Origin: Ancylobacter sp. Lp-2
GTDB taxonomy: Bacteria > Pseudomonadota > Alphaproteobacteria > Rhizobiales > Xanthobacteraceae
DNA: 64,000 nt
NCBI RefSeq assembly: GCF_020523795.1
Contig: NZ_JAJALI010000002.1
Coordinates: 245,690-309,689 of the forward strand
Reading direction: 5' to 3'
The notes under the pieces are model-generated. The model had not been told where the DNA came from. It searched no databases and saw only the letters and a list, made by a program, of their open reading frames with translations. The position numbers and the translations under genes are program-made. Position 1 is the first letter of the stretch. The number at the start of each line of letters is the position of its first letter. Shown here piece after piece: positions 60,518 to 64,000 of the stretch.

Positions 60518-61522
60518 ATGCTCAAGAATTCGTCGAAAGGGACGTGGAGTTTGTCCGGCGCGGCGCTCGCCATTGGTTTCGGTGCGGTGCTGCTGGCGGC
60601 GCCGCAGGCCGAGGCGAAGGTGCGCGTCGCCTACGGCGACATCGCCAGCGTCGAGAATCTGCACCTGCTTGCCGCCTTCGAGCTCGCCAAGACCAAGGGT
60701 GTCGAGGTCGAGATGACCTATCTGAAGTCCGAGGACATCGCCGCCCAGGCGGTGGTCAGCGGGCAGGCGGATATCGGCGTCGGCGGGCCCTACGCCCTGA
60801 TCCAGAAGGTGAAGGTGCCGGTGCGCATCTTCCTGCAGCTCTCCACGCTGCGCTTCTATCCGGCTGTGAATGCCGAATTCTACAAGACGTGGAAGGATCT
60901 CAACGGGCAGGAAGTCGCGGTGCATTCGCGCGGCTCCGGCACCGAGGCGATCATGAAGCTGATGGAGCAGAAGCAGGGGATCAAGTTCTCCAAGATCAGC
61001 TACATTCCCGGCTCTGAAGTGCGCACCGGCGCGCTGCTGCAGGGCAATGTGAAGGCCACGATCGTCGATTCCAATGGCCGCCGGCTGCTGGAGCAGAAGG
61101 CGCCCGGCAAGTTCGTCATCCTGCCGATGGACGGCGTCAACGCCACCGACGAGGCGCTGTTCGCCCGCCAGGACTATCTCGACAAGAACCAGAAGGACGT
61201 CGACATCATCGTCGAGTCGATCCTCACCACCTGGCGCGAGGTCACCAAGAACCCGGCTGTCGTCGCCGATTGGCGCGCCAAGTACAAGCTGCTGCCGGAT
61301 CTGCCGGCCGACCAGGTGGCGGAGATCACGCCCTATTTCACCGAGCTGGCGGAAGGAAAAGCCTTCCCGCTCAATGGCGGCGGTGCGGCGGCGGCCAAGG
61401 ACGACTTCGCCTTCTACACCCTCTCGGGTCAGCTGACCGGCGAGCCGGCCAGCCTGAAGGTCGAGGAGTTCTGGGCGCTCGAGCCGCTGAATCGCGCGCT
61501 CGGCAAAGTCGGCACGAACTGA
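60518..61522 (+). CDS. NitT/TauT-type ABC substrate-binding protein
   Basis: A 334-residue periplasmic binding protein. Sec signal peptide with hydrophobic core LSGAALAIGFGAVLLAAPQA (to about residue 31), then KVRVAYGDIASVENLHLLAA. SGQADIGVGGPYALIQK near 84 is typical of the nitrate/sulfonate/bicarbonate binding family. Ligand may be an alkanesulfonate, riboflavin/thiamine precursor or other small acid; the Tau-specific residues cannot be checked by eye. First gene of the operon; followed by the permease after 10 nt. Confidence 0.88.
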   Translation: MLKNSSKGTWSLSGAALAIGFGAVLLAAPQAEAKVRVAYGDIASVENLHLLAAFELAKTKGVEVEMTYLKSEDIAAQAVVSGQADIGVGGPYALIQKVKVPVRIFLQLSTLRFYPAVNAEFYKTWKDLNGQEVAVHSRGSGTEAIMKLMEQKQGIKFSKISYIPGSEVRTGALLQGNVKATIVDSNGRRLLEQKAPGKFVILPMDGVNATDEALFARQDYLDKNQKDVDIIVESILTTWREVTKNPAVVADWRAKYKLLPDLPADQVAEITPYFTELAEGKAFPLNGGGAAAAKDDFAFYTLSGQLTGEPASLKVEEFWALEPLNRALGKVGTN

Positions 61523-61532
61523 GGCGGGTGGC

Positions 61533-62363
61533 ATGTCGGCACCCGCTCACGCGAACGGCACGCCACGTGCCGTTCCCAGCGCCGAGGCTTCCTCCTTGCG
61601 GGGGAAGCTTCTGGAGCATCGCACGGCCCTTTGGCGAGCCGCCTCGATCGGCCTGTTCTTTCTCGTCTGGGAGATCGCTGGGCGCATTCCGATCAGCTTC
61701 GCCTTCCCGACCTTTCTGGAGACGCTGCGCGCCTTCCTGGTCATGCTGTTCGACGGCTCCTTCGTCGCGGCCTATGCCGAGACCCTGCAGCCGCTGGTGA
61801 TCGGCATCACCATCTCCGCCATCCTCGGGGTGGGGCTCGGCATCGTGATGGGGCTGTCGCGCTTCGCCGAATGGCTGGTCGCGCCGATCTTCATCGTACT
61901 GCAGGCGGCGCCGATGGCGGCGCTGATCCCGCTCATCACCTTCGTCTACGGCATCGGCCTCGTCTCCAAGACGCTGGCGGTGGTGATGCTGGCCCTACCG
62001 GTGATCGCCCTCAATGGCTACAAGGCGGTGCGGAATACCAATCCGTCATTGGTTGACATGTGTCGCTCCTTCCAGGGAAACTGGTGGCAGCGGATCGTGA
62101 AGATCATCCTCCCCGATGCCTCCCCCATTATCTTTGCCGGCTTACGTTTAGGTCTCGCCGCGGGCTTCATCGGCGTCATTCTCGCCGAGCTGCTGATCAC
62201 GCCGACCGGCATCGGCGACCTCATCACCTATCACCGCTCGGTAGCCGACTACCCCGAAATGTACGCCGCCGTCGTCTCCATCATCCTCGTCTCGACGCTA
62301 ACCCTTTCAGTCCTCGAAGCTTTCGAGGTCCGGGTGCTGCGTCCGGAAAAGAAGAAGGGCTGA
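61533..62363 (+). CDS. NitT/TauT-type ABC permease
   Basis: A 276-residue membrane protein with six helices (about residues 36-55, 82-105, 115-138, 143-165, 200-222 and 247-268). The EAA loop VDMCRSFQGNWWQRIVKIILPDASP (from about residue 173, split over two helices) contacts the ATPase; note the unusual Ser-Phe-Gln-Gly in place of the typical Ala/Gly-Ala core. Four nt separate its stop from the ATPase ATG. Pairs with the second permease further down, giving a heterodimeric membrane unit. Confidence 0.9.
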   Translation: MSAPAHANGTPRAVPSAEASSLRGKLLEHRTALWRAASIGLFFLVWEIAGRIPISFAFPTFLETLRAFLVMLFDGSFVAAYAETLQPLVIGITISAILGVGLGIVMGLSRFAEWLVAPIFIVLQAAPMAALIPLITFVYGIGLVSKTLAVVMLALPVIALNGYKAVRNTNPSLVDMCRSFQGNWWQRIVKIILPDASPIIFAGLRLGLAAGFIGVILAELLITPTGIGDLITYHRSVADYPEMYAAVVSIILVSTLTLSVLEAFEVRVLRPEKKKG

Positions 62364-62366
62364 GCC

Positions 62367-63170
62367 ATGCGCAACATCACCGCTGCGGCCAGCGCGGCCG
62401 CCACCGCCCCGTCGCCGGACGCGGCCGTCGAAGTGCGCGGCATCTGCAAGATGTACGCGGAGATGGAGGCCCTGCGCTCCATCGACCTCGACTTCCCGGC
62501 CGGCAAGCTCACCACGCTGCTCGGCCCCTCCGGCTGCGGCAAGACCACGCTGCTCAAGATCATCGCCGGCCTCATCCCAGCCACCTCGGGCGAGGTGCGG
62601 GTCAACGGCAAGCCGGTGACCGGTCCCGGTCCGGAGCGCGCTTTCGTGTTCCAGGACTTCGCGCTGATGCCGTGGGCCACGGTCATGCGCAACGTCGCCT
62701 TCGGCCTGGAGTTGAAAGGCGTCGGCAAGGACGAGCGCCAGGCGGTCGCACAGAAATACATCGCCGAGGTCGGGCTTTCCGGCTTCGAGAACAAGTACCC
62801 GCACGAGCTTTCCGGCGGTATGCGCCAGCGCGTCGGCCTCGCCCGTGCCTTTGCGGTGAATGCTGACGTGCTGCTGCTCGACGAGCCGTTCTCGGCGGTG
62901 GACGAGCAGAACCGGCGCAAGTTCCAGGAGGACCTGCTGCGCCTCGTCGAGCTGGAGAAGAAGACCTTCATCTTCGTCACCCATTCGATCGAGGAGGCGG
63001 TCTACTGCTCCGACCGCATCGTCATCCTGTCGCGCCGGCCGGGCCGGGTGGCGCAGATTATCGAGCCGGAAATCGACCGCACCGCCAGCCCCGACGCCAT
63101 TCGCCGCGACCGTGGCTATCTCGATACGGTTGAGGAGATCTGGCAGGGCCTCAAGCGCTATGTGGATTGA
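62367..63170 (+). CDS. NitT/TauT-type ABC ATP-binding protein
   Basis: A 267-residue ATPase. Walker A GPSGCGKTT (about 52-60), VFQDFALMPWATVMRNVAFG Q-loop, LSGGMRQRVGLARAFAVN signature, LLLLDEPFSAVDEQ Walker B and FVTHSIEEAVYCSDR switch. The Phe/Trp after the Q-loop is characteristic for the Ssu/Tau class. Third gene of the operon, 69 nt before the second permease. Confidence 0.94.
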   Translation: MRNITAAASAAATAPSPDAAVEVRGICKMYAEMEALRSIDLDFPAGKLTTLLGPSGCGKTTLLKIIAGLIPATSGEVRVNGKPVTGPGPERAFVFQDFALMPWATVMRNVAFGLELKGVGKDERQAVAQKYIAEVGLSGFENKYPHELSGGMRQRVGLARAFAVNADVLLLDEPFSAVDEQNRRKFQEDLLRLVELEKKTFIFVTHSIEEAVYCSDRIVILSRRPGRVAQIIEPEIDRTASPDAIRRDRGYLDTVEEIWQGLKRYVD

Positions 63171-63239
63171 GAACATGGCGAAAGGTGCAAGTCGGTCATC
63201 GAGGGCTCCCATGTCCCGAACCCGTGAATGGAGGCCGGC

Positions 63240-63992
63240 ATGACGATGTTCGGTTACCGCGTGCCGATGATGGCCTCGCTGCTGGCGTGGTGCATCGTCT
63301 GGGAAATCGTCGGGCAGATGGGCGTCTCCTTCCTGGTTCCGCCGCTCTCCGACGTGTTGGTCGCCGCCTTCTCGCTGGTGCAGACCGGCTCTTGGCAGGC
63401 GGCGGCATTGACCACGCTGAACAGCTTCCTGGTCGGCATGGCCTTGGCCATCGTCGTCGGCGTGGTGCTCGGCGTGGCGATGGGACGCTCCAGCCTGGCG
63501 GACAACCTGCTCGGCATCTGGGTCAACATCTTCGTGTCGGCGCCGCTGTCGGCACTGGTGCCGGTATTGATGATCCTGTTCGGCATGGGCGAGACCACGG
63601 TGGTGGTCACCGTGTTCCTGTTTGCCGTGTGGATCATCGTGCTCGACACCCGCGCGGGCATCCAGGCGGTGCCGCGCTCGCTGGAGGAGATGGGCCGCAG
63701 CTACGGGGCAGGGGGGCTCCGCCTTTATTCCAAGATCATCCTTCTCGCCGCGCTGCCGGAAATCCTCGCCGGCATCCGTCTCGGCATGGTACGCGGCGTG
63801 AAGGGCGTGGTGATCGGGCAATTGCTCGTCTCCATCATCGGCTATGGCGAATTGTTCGAGCTCTATTCGCGCAATTTCGACATGGAGAATTTCTGGGCGC
63901 TGACCATCATCCTGTTCGCCGCGGCGATGGGACTGTCGGCCCTGATCGAGAACATCGAAAAACGCGTCGAATATTATGCAGGAGTCCGCTGA
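63240..63992 (+). CDS. NitT/TauT-type ABC permease (second)
   Basis: A 250-residue membrane protein with six helices. EEMGRSYGAGGLRLYSKIIL (EAA loop, about residues 145-164) marks the ATPase contact. ATG 63240 follows GGAGG with a five-base spacer; the upstream ATG at 63228 is inside that site and less likely. Having two permease genes separated by the ATPase gene suggests a heterodimer or two alternative transporters. Its TGA overlaps the next ATG by one base. Confidence 0.9.
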   Translation: MTMFGYRVPMMASLLAWCIVWEIVGQMGVSFLVPPLSDVLVAAFSLVQTGSWQAAALTTLNSFLVGMALAIVVGVVLGVAMGRSSLADNLLGIWVNIFVSAPLSALVPVLMILFGMGETTVVVTVFLFAVWIIVLDTRAGIQAVPRSLEEMGRSYGAGGLRLYSKIILLAALPEILAGIRLGMVRGVKGVVIGQLLVSIIGYGELFELYSRNFDMENFWALTIILFAAAMGLSALIENIEKRVEYYAGVR

Positions 63993-64000
63993 TGAACGCG
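63992..64000 (+). CDS. Start of the next gene in the NitT/TauT-type operon (cut by window)
   Basis: An ATG overlaps the last base of the preceding stop codon (TGATG) and has AGGAG about eight nt upstream. Only three codons (Met-Asn-Ala) are in the window, so the product cannot be named; it is probably an operon gene for using the imported compound. Confidence 0.6.

Overview
The window is a GC-rich, densely coded chromosomal stretch from an alphaproteobacterium, most likely a Hyphomicrobiales/Xanthobacteraceae-type heterotroph (Ancylobacter, Starkeya or Xanthobacter-like). The inference rests on the Omp25/31-type beta-barrel protein at 56563-57264, the many solute-binding-protein transporters (TRAP, two tripartite tricarboxylate systems, PotD-type and NitT/TauT-type ABC systems), the many FadR/FCD-type GntR regulators, and a RIME-like intergenic repeat near 47.8 kb. 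I see no rRNA, tRNA, insertion sequence, prophage or CRISPR array. Almost everything is catabolic: uptake systems, each with one or two enzymes and a local regulator.

Layout. 0-5.5 kb: a TRAP transporter (dctPQM, dctM cut by the window edge) with a short-chain dehydrogenase, an enolase-superfamily sugar-acid dehydratase and a GntR regulator whose 16-bp palindromic operator lies at its own start. 5.7-10.7 kb: a lone B12-binding radical SAM enzyme, lrgAB with a divergent LysR regulator, and a luciferase-like oxidoreductase. 10.7-25.6 kb: two tctABC cassettes in opposite orientations around an atypical crotonase, a CaiB-type CoA transferase, two GntR regulators, a serine-glyoxylate-type aminotransferase and a large FAD/Fe-S oxidoreductase; four of the promoters share an AT-rich motif. 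25.7-31.2 kb: a small secreted Cys-rich protein, a TehA-type transporter, an IorAB-type molybdenum hydroxylase and a PfkB kinase.

31.2-47.8 kb is the most unusual part. A leftward operon (hyuA, two tandem hyuB copies, a class IV aminotransferase) faces a rightward gene for a GroEL-like protein. That protein aligns without gaps to E. coli GroEL through the regions compared but lacks the catalytic aspartates Asp52 (Gly here) and Asp398 (Ser here) and the C-terminal GGM tail. Next comes a PotABCD-type importer operon continuing into a class III aminotransferase, a GntR regulator and a 3-hydroxyisobutyrate-dehydrogenase-type enzyme. The hyu operon and the importer operon are each preceded by an almost identical sigma-54 (-24/-12) promoter and a TGTGATCACA palindrome, so they look like one regulon. 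I infer ATP-dependent opening (or carboxylation) of an imported amide or lactam followed by transamination and oxidation, with a dedicated, probably slow or non-cycling chaperonin relative.

47.8-64 kb: an AraC regulator with a divergent MFS exporter, an orphan siderophore-type ABC ATPase, a PPC-domain protein, a zinc-type alcohol dehydrogenase with a divergent LysR regulator, a glycosyltransferase with a long helical N-terminal extension, the outer-membrane protein, a solitary acetate kinase, and a GntR-controlled NitT/TauT-type ABC operon (binding protein, permease, ATPase, second permease) running off the right edge.
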